This document shows positions 15,828 to 24,379 of a stretch of 64,000 nt of DNA, one piece after another. The stretch spans positions 678,483-742,482 of the forward strand of contig NZ_JAJQQZ010000002.1 in assembly GCF_021729015.1 (NCBI RefSeq). The letters run 5' to 3'. Source of the stretch: Halobacterium rubrum. GTDB taxonomy: Archaea; Halobacteriota; Halobacteria; Halobacteriales; Halobacteriaceae. How positions within the stretch are numbered: the stretch's first letter is position 1; every line of letters begins with the position of its first letter. A model generated the notes under the pieces. The model saw nothing but the letters and a program-made list of their open reading frames with translations. It was not told where the DNA came from and searched no databases. A program made the position numbers and the translations under genes.

Positions 15828-17000
15828 CTATCCGGTGACGATGGACGCGAGGTCGTCGCGGTCGAACAGTTCGCCGGAGACCGTCTCGGGGTAGAGCTGC
15901 GTGGCGAACCGCTCGGTGAGGAACAGGTGCTGGATGGGACCCATGAAGATGGGGCCGCCGCGGTAGACGTCGCCGTTCTCGACGGCCGTGATGCGGCTGG
16001 CCGTCTCGTGGTCCTGCATGAAGGAGACGACGGTGTTCTGGAACTGCTCGGGGGTCTTGTCCTCGTGGCCGCGCACGAACAGCACCTCGGGGTCGAGGTC
16101 GAGCAGCGTCTCGTAGTCGATCTTCGAGCGCTGGCTCTGCGAGAGCGCTTCGACGTCGGAGTTGGCGATCGCGTCGCGGACGTTCAGGTCGTGGAACGCC
16201 TTCTTGTTGGCGCCCTCGCCGCTGAGGTGGTACGGGGAGAACTCCTCCGGCTGGTTGCTGCCGCCCCAGACGAGCGCGGCGCGTGGGCCCTCGCTGGGCA
16301 CGTCTTCGGCGAGGCGGTCGACGAAGTCGTCGTGGAACGACCGGAACGCCTCGAAGCGCTCGGTCTCTTTGAACGCCTCGGCGACCGTCTCGAAGGCGCC
16401 GTACAGCGTGTAGTAGTCGTAGTCGTGCCAGCCGTCCGTGCGGCGGAAGATGGTGTTGCCGAAGAACGGCGCCGAGCGCTCCTCGATGAACTGGATGTCC
16501 TCGGCGTTCATCTCGAAGACGTTCGTGAGCCAGTTCGGGTCTATCAGGTAGACGTCGGGTTCGAGCTGGAGCAGCGTCTCCCGGGTGACGCCGGCGTTCA
16601 CGAGGTCGGTGATCTTCTCCTCCTCGATGCTGACGCCGTCGAGTTCGTCGTACTGACCGGTGTGGAAGCGAGAGAGCTGACCGACGGACGTGATGGCGTC
16701 GCCGTGGCCGAGCGCGACGAGCATGTCGGCGTAGCCGGGCATGTAGACGGCGGCTTCCTCCGGGACGCCGTCGAACTCGACCTCGCCGACAGGCGTCATC
16801 GAGACGGAGTACGACTCCGAGGATTCGGCTGTCGTCTCCTCGTTCGCGGCCTCGGTGGTGTCGGCCGCAGTGGTCGTCGCGTCGTCGCTCGTCGGCGTCT
16901 CGGTGCCGTCGCTGCCGCTCTCGCCGGGGCTGGCGCAGCCCGCGAGGAGGCCGGCGAGCGTGGCGGTACTACCCGCTCTGAGGAACGTGCGTCGTCGCAT
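15828..17000 (-). CDS. Substrate-binding lipoprotein of the iron-type ABC importer
   Basis: A 390-residue secreted lipoprotein with the Tat signal MRRRTFLRAGSTATLAGLLAGC (Cys22 in the lipobox), an acidic Thr/Ser stalk to about residue 65, and a type III periplasmic-binding fold (PF01497 class). Typical parts are YMPGYADMLVALGHGDAITSVG, LEPDVYLIDPNW and LDLDPEVLFVRGHEDKT. First gene of the importer operon, 9 bp from the permease. The promoter region holds two TTnGG-N4-CCTAA palindromes, so iron control is likely. Confidence 0.92.
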   Translation of the reverse strand: MRRRTFLRAGSTATLAGLLAGCASPGESGSDGTETPTSDDATTTAADTTEAANEETTAESSESYSVSMTPVGEVEFDGVPEEAAVYMPGYADMLVALGHGDAITSVGQLSRFHTGQYDELDGVSIEEEKITDLVNAGVTRETLLQLEPDVYLIDPNWLTNVFEMNAEDIQFIEERSAPFFGNTIFRRTDGWHDYDYYTLYGAFETVAEAFKETERFEAFRSFHDDFVDRLAEDVPSEGPRAALVWGGSNQPEEFSPYHLSGEGANKKAFHDLNVRDAIANSDVEALSQSQRSKIDYETLLDLDPEVLFVRGHEDKTPEQFQNTVVSFMQDHETASRITAVENGDVYRGGPIFMGPIQHLFLTERFATQLYPETVSGELFDRDDLASIVTG

Positions 17001-17007
17001 ACTCGGT

Positions 17008-17021
17008 TTTGGTCCCCCTAA
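17008..17021. promoter_or_regulatory. DtxR/Idr-like iron box, promoter-proximal
   Basis: TTTGGTCCCCCTAA fits TTnGG-N4-CCTAA, the arms of the DtxR-family iron box used by haloarchaeal Idr regulators. It ends 8 bp before the ATG of the binding protein at 17000. With a leaderless transcript it would overlap the space between TATA and start site, a position suited to repression. Match to the motif is seen; binding is inference. Confidence 0.5.
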
Positions 17022-17042
17022 AGTAGAAAAGCCCGTCGGTTT

Positions 17043-17056
17043 TTCGGTGAGCCTAA
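17043..17056. promoter_or_regulatory. DtxR/Idr-like iron box, distal
   Basis: TTCGGTGAGCCTAA fits the same TTnGG-N4-CCTAA pattern and lies 35 bp from the first box. On the minus strand it reads TTAGGCTCACCGAA, close to the DtxR consensus half TTAGG..CCTAA. The two boxes flank the likely TATA region of the importer operon. Confidence 0.55.
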
Positions 17057-17255
17057 ACGAGAGTGTGTGTCAGAGACACACCGCCCAACGGCGCCACGGA
17101 ACCTCGCCACGAGGACGGGAAGGTTTATCACCGCGCCACCGCACTTCGGACGTATGCGCGTCGGTTCCGCCGTAGTACGTGTGTGAATCCATTTCTCTGG
17201 CCGAGCCACGCGACCCGGCCGGTCAGCAGCGGGACCGACGACCGAGACACCACCC

Positions 17256-19991
17256 ATGACAGAGCTCCCGGACAGCTACGACCCCGACAGCATCGAACCC
17301 AAGTGGCAAGACGAGTGGCAGGCGAGCGACGTCTACAGCTTCGACCCCGGCGAGTCGGACACCCAGTACGTCGTCGACACGCCGCCGCCGTACCCCTCCG
17401 GGAACCTCCACCTCGGGCACGCGCTCGGCTGGTCGTACATCGACTTCGTCGCGCGCTACCGACGCCTCAAGGGCGACGCCGTCCTCTTCCCGCAGGGCTG
17501 GGACTGTCACGGCCTCCCGACCGAGGTCAAAGTCGAGGAAGTCAACGACATCCACCGCACGGACGTCTCCAGCGACGAGTTCCGGGAGATGTGCATCGAC
17601 TGGACGGACGACCGCATCGACGAGATGAAGGCCACGATGCAGGAACTCGGCTTCTCCCAGGACTGGGACGCCGAGTACCGCACGATGGACCCCGAGTACT
17701 GGGGGAAGACCCAGGAGTCGTTCTCCGCGATGGCCGAGGACGACATGATCCACCGCGACGAGCACCCCGTGAACTGGTGTCCGCGCTGCGAGACCGCCAT
17801 CGCCGACGCGGAGGTCGAGAACGTCGACCGCGACGGCACGCTGTACTACGTCACGTTCGACGGCGTTGACGAGCAGAGCTCGTCAGGCCGTCAGGCGGAG
17901 TCTGACGACGTCGACAACGACGACAGGGAGGGACGAAGTCCCTCTGGCTCTGCGGCGGAGCCGCAGAACATCGAGATCGCGACCACGCGCCCCGAGCTGC
18001 TGGCGGCCTGCGTCGGGATGGCCGTCGACCCCGACGACGAGCGCTACGAGGACCGCATCGGCGACACGTTCGAGGTGCCGCTGTTCGGCCACGAGGTCGA
18101 ACTGCTGGCCGACGACGAGGTCGACGCCGACTTCGGCTCCGGCGCGGTCATGATCTGTACGTTCGGCGACAAACAGGACGTCGACTGGTGGGCCGAGTAC
18201 GACCTCGACCTGCGCGCGGTCTTCACCGAGGACGGCCACCTCGGCGAGCAGGCCGGTGACTTCGCCGGGCTCGCCATCGACGAGGCGAAAGCGGAGATCG
18301 CCGCCGCCCTCGACGACGAGGGCTACCTGAACGACACGGAGCCGACCGAGCAGAGCGTCGGCGCCTGCTGGCGCTGCGACACCCCCATCGAGATTCTCTC
18401 CAAGGAGCAGTGGTTCGTCGAGGTCGACCAGGACCTCATCCTCGAGAAGGGCGAAGAGGCCGACTGGATTCCGGACCACATGCACGACCGCCTCGTGGAC
18501 TGGACGGAGGGCATGGACTGGGACTGGGTCGTCTCCCGCCAGCGCGTCTTCGCCACCCCCATCCCCGCCTGGGAGTGCAACGAGTGTGGGCACTGGCACA
18601 TCGCCAGCCGCGAGGAAGCGCCCGTCGACCCCACCGAGGACGACCCCGCCGTCGGCGCCTGTCCCGACTGTGGTGCCGAGGACTGGACGGGCGAGACCGA
18701 CGTGATGGACACGTGGATGGACTCCTCGATTACGCCCCTCCACCTCTCCGGGTGGCCCGAAGACATCGACCTGGCGGACTTCGAGCCGGTCGACCTCCGG
18801 CCGCAGGGCCACGACATCATCCGCACGTGGGCGTTCTACACGCTGCTGCGGACGGGCGCACTCACCGACGAGAAGCCCTGGGACGACGTGCTCGTCAACG
18901 GCATGGTGTTCGGCCCGGACGGCAACAAGATGTCCAAGAGCCGCGGGAACGTCGTCGAACCCGACGAGGCCATCGAAGAGCACTCCGCCGACGCCGTCCG
19001 GCAGGCGCTCGCGCTCGGCGGCCGCCCCGGCAGCGACGTCCAGTTCCAGTGGAAGGAGGTCAAGTCCGCCTCCCGCTTCCTGACGAAGCTCTGGAACATC
19101 GCGAAGTTCTCCGCCGGGCACTTCGACGAGGACACGCCCGACATCCAGGACCCCGCCTACCGGGACGCCGACCGCTGGCTGCTCTCGGAGCTGTCGACGG
19201 TCTGCGAGGAGGTCGACGAGGCGATGAGCGAGTACCGCTTCGACCGCGCGCTCCGCACGCTGCGGGAGTTCGCGTGGGAGGACCTCGCCGACGACTACGT
19301 CGAACTCGTCAAGGGCCGGCTGTACAACGGCCGCCCCGGCGAGCGAGCCGCCGCCGAACACACCCTCTACACGGCCGTCACCGCAGTCGCGCGGCTGCTC
19401 GGGCCGTTCAGCCCGCACGCCACCGAGGAGATCTGGCAGTCGCTGCCCGGCACCGAGGGCAGCGTCCACACCGCCGACTTCCCGAGCGTCGACTACCGCG
19501 ACGAGGAGGCCGAACTGGCGGGCGAGCGCATCGCCGAGGTCGCCAGCGACGTCCGCGCGTGGAAGTCCGACCAGGGCATGCCGCTGAACGCCGACCTCGA
19601 CCGCGTCGAGCTGTACTTCGACGGCAGCGACGGCGACAGCGCCCGGCTGGACACCTACGACCTCAGCGAGACCGTCAACGCCCCCATCAAGCTCGTCGAC
19701 GGCCGGCCGGACGTCGAGCTCGTCCCCGTCGAGGTCGAGGGCGACGACTCCGAGATCGGGCCGGAGTTCCGCAGCGACGCCGGCACCGTCATGCAGGCCA
19801 TCCAGGCGGCGGACCCGGCCGCCATCCAGGCGCAGATGCACTCCGGTGACACCGTCACCGTCGAAGCGGACGGCCAGTCCTTCGAGCTGGACGCCGACTG
19901 GCTCGAGGTCACCGAGGAGTACCGGGCCGCGTCCGGCGAGGAAGTGAACGTCATCGAGGCGTCGTTCGGCACCGTCCTCGTCTACGAGTAA
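17256..19991 (+). CDS. valS: Valine--tRNA ligase
   Basis: Charges tRNA-Val in the cytoplasm. Class I synthetase of 911 residues. The HIGH-type motif PSGNLHLGH is at residues 47-55, KMSKS at 558-562, the CP1 editing domain includes IATTRPELL, and an anticodon-binding C-terminal domain follows. [20 protein letters not shown] and [15 protein letters not shown] are archaeal ValRS marks and exclude IleRS. Zinc-knuckle pairs CPRC, CWRC and CNEC...CPDC are present. Oddity: residues about 205-238 ([15 protein letters not shown] onwards) are a palindromic insertion in the editing domain. A leader of about 100 nt follows a TTTATC element near 17130. Confidence 0.96.
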   Translation: MTELPDSYDPDSIEPKWQDEWQASDVYSFDPGESDTQYVVDTPPPYPSGNLHLGHALGWSYIDFVARYRRLKGDAVLFPQGWDCHGLPTEVKVEEVNDIHRTDVSSDEFREMCIDWTDDRIDEMKATMQELGFSQDWDAEYRTMDPEYWGKTQESFSAMAEDDMIHRDEHPVNWCPRCETAIADAEVENVDRDGTLYYVTFDGVDEQSSSGRQAESDDVDNDDREGRSPSGSAAEPQNIEIATTRPELLAACVGMAVDPDDERYEDRIGDTFEVPLFGHEVELLADDEVDADFGSGAVMICTFGDKQDVDWWAEYDLDLRAVFTEDGHLGEQAGDFAGLAIDEAKAEIAAALDDEGYLNDTEPTEQSVGACWRCDTPIEILSKEQWFVEVDQDLILEKGEEADWIPDHMHDRLVDWTEGMDWDWVVSRQRVFATPIPAWECNECGHWHIASREEAPVDPTEDDPAVGACPDCGAEDWTGETDVMDTWMDSSITPLHLSGWPEDIDLADFEPVDLRPQGHDIIRTWAFYTLLRTGALTDEKPWDDVLVNGMVFGPDGNKMSKSRGNVVEPDEAIEEHSADAVRQALALGGRPGSDVQFQWKEVKSASRFLTKLWNIAKFSAGHFDEDTPDIQDPAYRDADRWLLSELSTVCEEVDEAMSEYRFDRALRTLREFAWEDLADDYVELVKGRLYNGRPGERAAAEHTLYTAVTAVARLLGPFSPHATEEIWQSLPGTEGSVHTADFPSVDYRDEEAELAGERIAEVASDVRAWKSDQGMPLNADLDRVELYFDGSDGDSARLDTYDLSETVNAPIKLVDGRPDVELVPVEVEGDDSEIGPEFRSDAGTVMQAIQAADPAAIQAQMHSGDTVTVEADGQSFELDADWLEVTEEYRAASGEEVNVIEASFGTVLVYE
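17865..17967 (+). repeat. In-frame palindromic cassette inside valS
   Basis: Four successive hairpins, each with a 3-nt loop: TGACGAGC-AGA-GCTCGTCA at 17867-17885; CGTCAGGC-GGA-GTCTGACG at 17889-17907 (one G-T pair); GAGGGAC-GAA-GTCCCTC at 17928-17944; TCTGCGGC-GGA-GCCGCAGA at 17949-17967. The first 48 nt match the cassette in the ABC exporter (12149-12196). The whole adds about 34 residues to the editing domain and keeps the frame. Confidence 0.7.
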
Positions 19992-20047
19992 CCCCCGGCG
20001 CCGCCCGGAACCCGGCCGCTTTTTCGCGTGCCGCCCGGACTCAGGGT

Positions 20048-21154
20048 ATGGACTCACGCGTCGCGGAACACGCCGAGGTGCTCGTCGACTGGAGCGCGCG
20101 AATCGAAGACGGCGACAACGTCGTGTTGAACGTCGGTCCGGACGCCCACGAGCTCGCCGTCGCCGTCGCCGAGACGGTCGGGGAGCGCGGCGCGAACCTC
20201 GTCACGACGTACTCGTCCGGCGAGCTCAGCCGTGCGTACAAACTCGGTCACGGCGAGGACTTCGACGACGACCCCGCCCACGAGCTCGCGCTCCTCGAGA
20301 ACGCCGACGTGTACCTCTCTATCGGCGGCGGCCGGAACCCCAGCGAGGGGTCGGACGTCCCCGCCGACGTCCGCGAGGCCTACGGCAAGTCCCGGGAGGA
20401 GCTCCGGGAGGCCCGGATGGACACCGACTGGGTGAGTACGGTCCACCCGACGCGGTCGCTCGCCCAGCAGGCGAACATGTCCTTCGAGGCGTACCGGGAC
20501 TTCGCGTACGACGCCATCCTCCGGGACTGGGAGGACCTCGCCGACCAGATGGCGAACATGAAGGACATCCTCGACGACGGCAGCGAGGTCCGACTCGTGA
20601 AAGGCGAGGACACCGACCTCACGATGTCTATCGAGGGGCGGACGGCCGTGAACTCCGCGGCCTCCGTCGCCTACGACTCCCACAACCTCCCGTCGGGCGA
20701 GGTGTTCACTGCCCCCGAGGCGACCGAGGGCGAGGTGGTCTTCGACGTCCCGATGACCATCCGCGGCGAGCGCGTCACGGACGTCCACCTCACGTTCGAG
20801 GACGGCGAGGTCGTCGACTACGCGGCCGGCCAGAACGAGGACGTCGTCGGCGAGATTCTGGAGACCGACGCGGGCGCGAAGCGCCTCGGCGAGCTCGGCA
20901 TCGGTATGAACCGCGGCATCGACCAGTTCACGGACTCCATCCTCTTCGACGAGAAGATGGGCGACACCGTCCACCTGGCGCTGGGCCGCGCGTACAAGTC
21001 GAACTTCCCAGAGGGCAGCGAGGACGAGGCCAACGACTCCGCCGTCCACGTCGACATGATCACCGACGTGAGCGAGGACTCGTTCATGACGGTCGACGGC
21101 GAGGTCGTGCAGCGCAACGGGACGTTCCGATGGGAGGACGGCTTCGAAGGATAG
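20048..21154 (+). CDS. M29 family aminopeptidase
   Basis: A 368-residue cytoplasmic metallo-aminopeptidase of the AmpS/aminopeptidase T family, which removes N-terminal residues using two metal ions. Family features are VLNVGPDAHELAVAVAETV at the N-terminus, NLPSGEVFTAPEATEGEVVFD carrying metal-ligand Glu residues, and GELGIGMNRGIDQFTDSILFDEKMGDTVHLALGRAY carrying the Glu/His ligands near the C-terminus, followed by HVDMI. The length matches the family. It follows valS on the same strand after 56 bp. Confidence 0.92.
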   Translation: MDSRVAEHAEVLVDWSARIEDGDNVVLNVGPDAHELAVAVAETVGERGANLVTTYSSGELSRAYKLGHGEDFDDDPAHELALLENADVYLSIGGGRNPSEGSDVPADVREAYGKSREELREARMDTDWVSTVHPTRSLAQQANMSFEAYRDFAYDAILRDWEDLADQMANMKDILDDGSEVRLVKGEDTDLTMSIEGRTAVNSAASVAYDSHNLPSGEVFTAPEATEGEVVFDVPMTIRGERVTDVHLTFEDGEVVDYAAGQNEDVVGEILETDAGAKRLGELGIGMNRGIDQFTDSILFDEKMGDTVHLALGRAYKSNFPEGSEDEANDSAVHVDMITDVSEDSFMTVDGEVVQRNGTFRWEDGFEG

Positions 21155-21318
21155 CGTGGCCCGGGAGGAGAGCGAGAACCGCGGGAGCTGCGAGCGGGGA
21201 GCATCGCGACCCGCGAGCAGCGCGAGAGTCGGAGCGAGCGAACGAAGTGAGCGAGTGAGACTCTCGGAAACGACGAACGGAACGAGAACCGCGAGCCAGA
21301 GCGAGCGCCGAGACGGTA
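21155..21318. repeat. Repeat-type spacer with inverted repeat
   Basis: No gene. The spacer has many GAGCGA/GCGAGC units and a perfect 8-bp inverted repeat, CGAGAGTC at 21223-21230 and GACTCTCG at 21259-21266. Between the arms lies GAGCGAGCGAACGAAGTGAGCG, written here as GAGCGAGCGAAC plus GAAGTGAGCG. It lies between two convergent genes, so it may end transcription of one or both. Same class as the spacers at 10.25 kb and 41.4 kb. Confidence 0.6.
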
Positions 21319-22539
21319 CTACGGCAGCGGGAGCGCGACGAGTTCGTCGGTGTCGGCGTGGCGGGTGGCGTACAGCGTGCCGTCGCCGACGGCGAGGCCG
21401 GGCTGTGCGTCGGGGCTGCCGTCGACGTCGTCGTAGCGACAGCCGGTGGTCGCGTCGTAGAGGTCGACGCGGGATTTCCGACAGCCGACGCCGGTGGCGA
21501 CGACGCCGCCGCCGGCGACGATGGAACCGCCACAGCCGTCCAGTTTCGACGTCCACCGGGCGTCCCCGGTGATGGCGTCGACGGCAGTGACCGTCGCGTA
21601 CGTCTGCGGGCTGCCGCCGCTCGTGCCGTAGACGACGTCGTCGGCGGCGGCGACCTGCATGTCGAGGCGGTCGTCGGTCCAGGCGGTCTCGCCGGTCTCG
21701 ACGTCGAGCGCGGTGACCTGCCGGCTCTGTGGCTGGACGAGCACGCCGCCGGCGCGAACCGCCTCGTAGTACCAGTCGTCGCCCTCCCGGCGCCACCGGA
21801 CTGAGCCGTCGTGTGTCGCACCGAGGACGCCGCCGGTCTCTCTGGTCACGTAGACGCCGGTGTCGTCGGCGAGCACGGATAGCGGCTTGAGCCAGTCCAC
21901 CGCCTCGTCCCCGTCGGGGGTGAGGTCGTCGACGCCGCGCTGGTCGCCGGACCGGAGCGCGAACCGGTACAGCCGCCCGTAGACGGTATCGGGGTCTGTG
22001 GACGCAGTCGGGGCCTGTGCCGCGGCGACGTACGCGGTGTCGTCGTGGACGGCGACGGCGGCCCACTTCGCGCGGGTTTCGCCCGGGAGTGTGAACGACC
22101 ACAGGCGCTCGCCCGACGCGGCGTCGAACGCCGTCACACCGCCGTCACCGGCGAACAAGACGCCGCCGCTGACCGCGTAGACAGAGCCGTCGGGGACCGG
22201 CTGCCGCCACTGGACGGCGCCGTCACTGGACGCGAACGCGCGGAGTTCGTCGGCGACGACCGCGTGCACGCGACCGGAAGCGACGTGGGGGCCACCGACG
22301 GCCGGCCCCTCGACTGTCCACGACGGCTCCGGGCCCCACGAGGTCTCGCAGTCCACGACGTCGTCTGTCGCCGTCGTCTCCGTGGAAGTGGTCGTCGTGC
22401 TGGTAGCGGGAGGCGTCGAGGTCGTAGTAGCTGTCGGCGTGCTGGAGTCCGTGGTGGCTGTGTCGTCGGCGGCGTTACACCCGGCGAGGGCGGCGAGACC
22501 GGAGCCGAGGGCGGCGAGGACCGAGCGGCGAGAGCGCAT
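21319..22539 (-). CDS. PQQ-type beta-propeller lipoprotein
   Basis: A 406-residue exported lipoprotein. The signal MRSRRSVLAALGSGLAALAGC has an Arg pair and the lipobox LAGC (Cys21), then a Thr-rich stalk to about residue 55. The rest is a run of beta-propeller blades with the PQQ repeat pattern: VTAFDAASGERLWSF, VTALDVETGETAWTDD, VTAVDAITGDARWTSKLDG and VDLYDATTGCRYDDVDG. Such propellers serve as binding or assembly platforms and usually hold no cofactor. The start at 22539 is chosen because it gives a proper signal peptide; the frame is open further upstream but runs over the small gene and RNase P RNA. Confidence 0.88.
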   Translation of the reverse strand: MRSRRSVLAALGSGLAALAGCNAADDTATTDSSTPTATTTSTPPATSTTTTSTETTATDDVVDCETSWGPEPSWTVEGPAVGGPHVASGRVHAVVADELRAFASSDGAVQWRQPVPDGSVYAVSGGVLFAGDGGVTAFDAASGERLWSFTLPGETRAKWAAVAVHDDTAYVAAAQAPTASTDPDTVYGRLYRFALRSGDQRGVDDLTPDGDEAVDWLKPLSVLADDTGVYVTRETGGVLGATHDGSVRWRREGDDWYYEAVRAGGVLVQPQSRQVTALDVETGETAWTDDRLDMQVAAADDVVYGTSGGSPQTYATVTAVDAITGDARWTSKLDGCGGSIVAGGGVVATGVGCRKSRVDLYDATTGCRYDDVDGSPDAQPGLAVGDGTLYATRHADTDELVALPLP

Positions 22540-22654
22540 GCGCCGGTGGTCGCGCGTCGAACGGAAAAAGCCACTGCGGCCGACAGCCGCGCCGAGCCGC
22601 CGCGAACCGCGGGAATACTGGCCAGTAGGTCGTGCGTACCGCGAACGGAACGAC

Positions 22655-22671
22655 AGTAGGAAGGCCCTACT
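22655..22671. promoter_or_regulatory. Small inverted repeat in the promoter region of the 77-residue gene
   Basis: AGTAGG-AAGGC-CCTACT, a perfect 6-bp inverted repeat, lies about 70 bp before the start at 22739 and 116 bp before the propeller start. It may be an operator for one of the two divergent genes. Function not known. Confidence 0.3.
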
Positions 22672-22738
22672 ACAGCGGACACGACCCCCGCACGTTATGC
22701 GTCGGGCGGACCTCTCAGTGTTTAGAGGTAACTGACTC

Positions 22739-22972
22739 ATGGGACTTCTCAGCTCGGTCGGCGAACTCGTCGGGAGCGTCATCGCAGTGGCGCTACTGCT
22801 CGTGCTGGCAGTAGTGAGCTTCTTCGTGACGATCTTCATCGTGGACGCAGGCGCGAGTCTGGCGGGGCTCAACCCCGGCGACGACTTCGTGACCCTCGCT
22901 GCGGCGTTGCTCACGGCGGGCGCCATCGTCGGCGGCGCGACGCCGCTGACCGCCATCGCCGGGGCGCAGTAA
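22739..22972 (+). CDS. Small membrane protein, unknown function
   Basis: A 77-residue protein that is almost all membrane: the first helix is about residues 12-37 (SVIAVALLLVLAVVSFFVTIFIV) and the second about residues 50-72 (FVTLAAALLTAGAIVGGATPL), with a short acidic loop GLNPGDD between. It has a clean ATG and GC3-rich coding pattern. Convergent with the RNase P RNA gene, whose end lies 63 bp away. Confidence 0.7.
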   Translation: MGLLSSVGELVGSVIAVALLLVLAVVSFFVTIFIVDAGASLAGLNPGDDFVTLAAALLTAGAIVGGATPLTAIAGAQ

Positions 22973-23035
22973 CAGAGACTCTCGACTACTCGGTTGATTT
23001 CGAGGAGCGTGTCGCTCGACGAGCCGTCGGCTCGT

Positions 23036-23470
23036 CGGCGCCGAGTAGAGCTGAGGGGAGTAAGCCCCCTTCTGTTCGGCCCGGCATTCGGCTGAGCGTC
23101 CACGCGGCCCCTCTCGGGTGGTTCGAGCTACCTCGCACGCGTGGACTTGCACCGGCGGGGGTTGGCCGTTCCATCGCTCCCCTCCCACGGGCGACGCCGC
23201 AGACGCGGCGTCGCCGGGTGGCTAACAGCTTGCGCCGTTCGCCTATCCGTGACCGGGTGCCCCGGTCACGCTTCCCTCGGCGGGTTAGCTTCCTTCCCTT
23301 CCGGGTCGGGTCGCGCGCCTCATCGGTGTGAGAGGGACGTGTCGTCTCTGTTCCAGTGCCGGCGGTCTCCCGCCCCGGACTTGCGTCCGGCCGCCTGCCC
23401 GAACGGGTGGGGGGACTTTCCTCATGCCTCGCGGCACGGGAGCCGGGCTCCCTCTGCCCACTCGACGTAG
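23036..23470 (-). ncRNA. rnpB: RNase P RNA (archaeal type A)
   Basis: Catalytic RNA that trims the 5' leader of tRNA precursors. On the minus strand the conserved region I reads GAGGAAAGTCC (near 23410-23425), and the 3' conserved region has ACAGAAGGGGGCTTAC. The ends pair as helix P1: CGTCGAGT at 23467-23460 with ACTCGGCG at 23046-23039 (one G-T pair). The span of about 435 nt agrees with haloarchaeal RNase P RNA. Long GC hairpins (GGCGACGCCGCG / CGCGGCGTCGCC) lie near its middle. Exact ends are approximate to a few bases. Confidence 0.93.
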
Positions 23471-23719
23471 GCGGGGCGCGTCGTTAAGGGGTTCGGTTCC
23501 CGGAGTACGCGGCGCGTCGAAGCACCGACCGACGAACCACGAATGTATTCGGCCGTACGTTTGCGAAACGAACCGCTAACGTGTAGCTAATCAAGTACTT
23601 ACGGGCTAGCCGGTAGTTCCTGCCGTGGTTTCGAGTGGTCCGTTCACAGATAGGAATCCTTCACGGTTTTCGCGCACAAGGGAAGGCTTGAAGTCTGTCG
23701 CCGGCGTAATACGCTTCGT

Positions 23720-24352
23720 ATGGGCCAGGGCCAGACAGTAGACCTTTCCTTCGAGGACGGCGCTCGCACGGTAGAGCTCGCTCGGGAGTCCGTGGAAGCG
23801 TTCGTCCAGAACGGCCAGCGGGAGCAGCCGGGGAGCATGCGGGATGCGTTCTACAACCGAACCAGCGCGTTCGTGCGCCTCGAGTCGACCCGGGGCCGCG
23901 GCCGACTGCGTGGGTGTGCCGGCGCCCACGAGTCCGTCCGCGAACTCGGGAACCGCGACCAGCAACTCGGGCACGCCATCGTCGAGGCCGCCATCGAGGC
24001 CGCCTCCGACGCGTCGTGTGGCTCGGAAGTCGAGCCAGCCGAACTCGAGAACATCGAGGTGTCGGTGTGCACGGTGTCGAATCTGGTGCTCACCGACGAC
24101 CCCGTCGAGGACATCGAGCTCGGCGTCCACGGCGTCGCCATCGACGGCGACGGCCAGCACGGCTGGATGTACCCGACACTCCCCGTCGAGAACGACTGGA
24201 GCGTCTTCGAGTACCTCGACCGTACCTGCCGGAAGGCCGGCCTGCCGGACGGCGCCTGGGAGGACGACGACGTGATGGTGACGCTGTTCGAGGGCCAGGT
24301 GTTCCGGGAGACGGGCGACGAAGAGGAGCCAGTCGAAGAACTCACGGCGTAG
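23720..24352 (+). CDS. AMMECR1 domain protein
   Basis: A 210-residue cytoplasmic protein of the AMMECR1/TIGR00296 family, present from archaea to humans. The hallmark LRGCxGx reads LRGCAGA at residues 63-69, with Cys66. Other conserved segments are AFVRLES, ENIEVSVCTVSN, GVHGVAI, GWMYPTLPVENDW and DVMVTLFEGQVF. In many genomes the gene is linked to MEMO or a radical-SAM gene; neither is present here. The molecular function is not settled. The 249 bp before the gene hold nothing recognisable. Confidence 0.93.
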   Translation: MGQGQTVDLSFEDGARTVELARESVEAFVQNGQREQPGSMRDAFYNRTSAFVRLESTRGRGRLRGCAGAHESVRELGNRDQQLGHAIVEAAIEAASDASCGSEVEPAELENIEVSVCTVSNLVLTDDPVEDIELGVHGVAIDGDGQHGWMYPTLPVENDWSVFEYLDRTCRKAGLPDGAWEDDDVMVTLFEGQVFRETGDEEEPVEELTA

Positions 24353-24379
24353 CCGAAGCGGCGGCCGCGACCGCGATTC

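Noticed and set aside
13822..17000. Firm naming of the importer as BtuCDF (cobalamin)
   Set aside because: The fold class covers iron-siderophore, heme and cobalamin; the iron boxes point to iron, so no symbol is given.
17256..19991. Isoleucyl-tRNA synthetase
   Set aside because: [20 protein letters not shown] and [15 protein letters not shown] are valyl-type; isoleucyl enzymes have a different KMSKS region and end.
22540..23103. Extended N-terminus of the beta-propeller lipoprotein
   Set aside because: The frame stays open upstream but overlaps a small gene and RNase P RNA and would bury the signal peptide.
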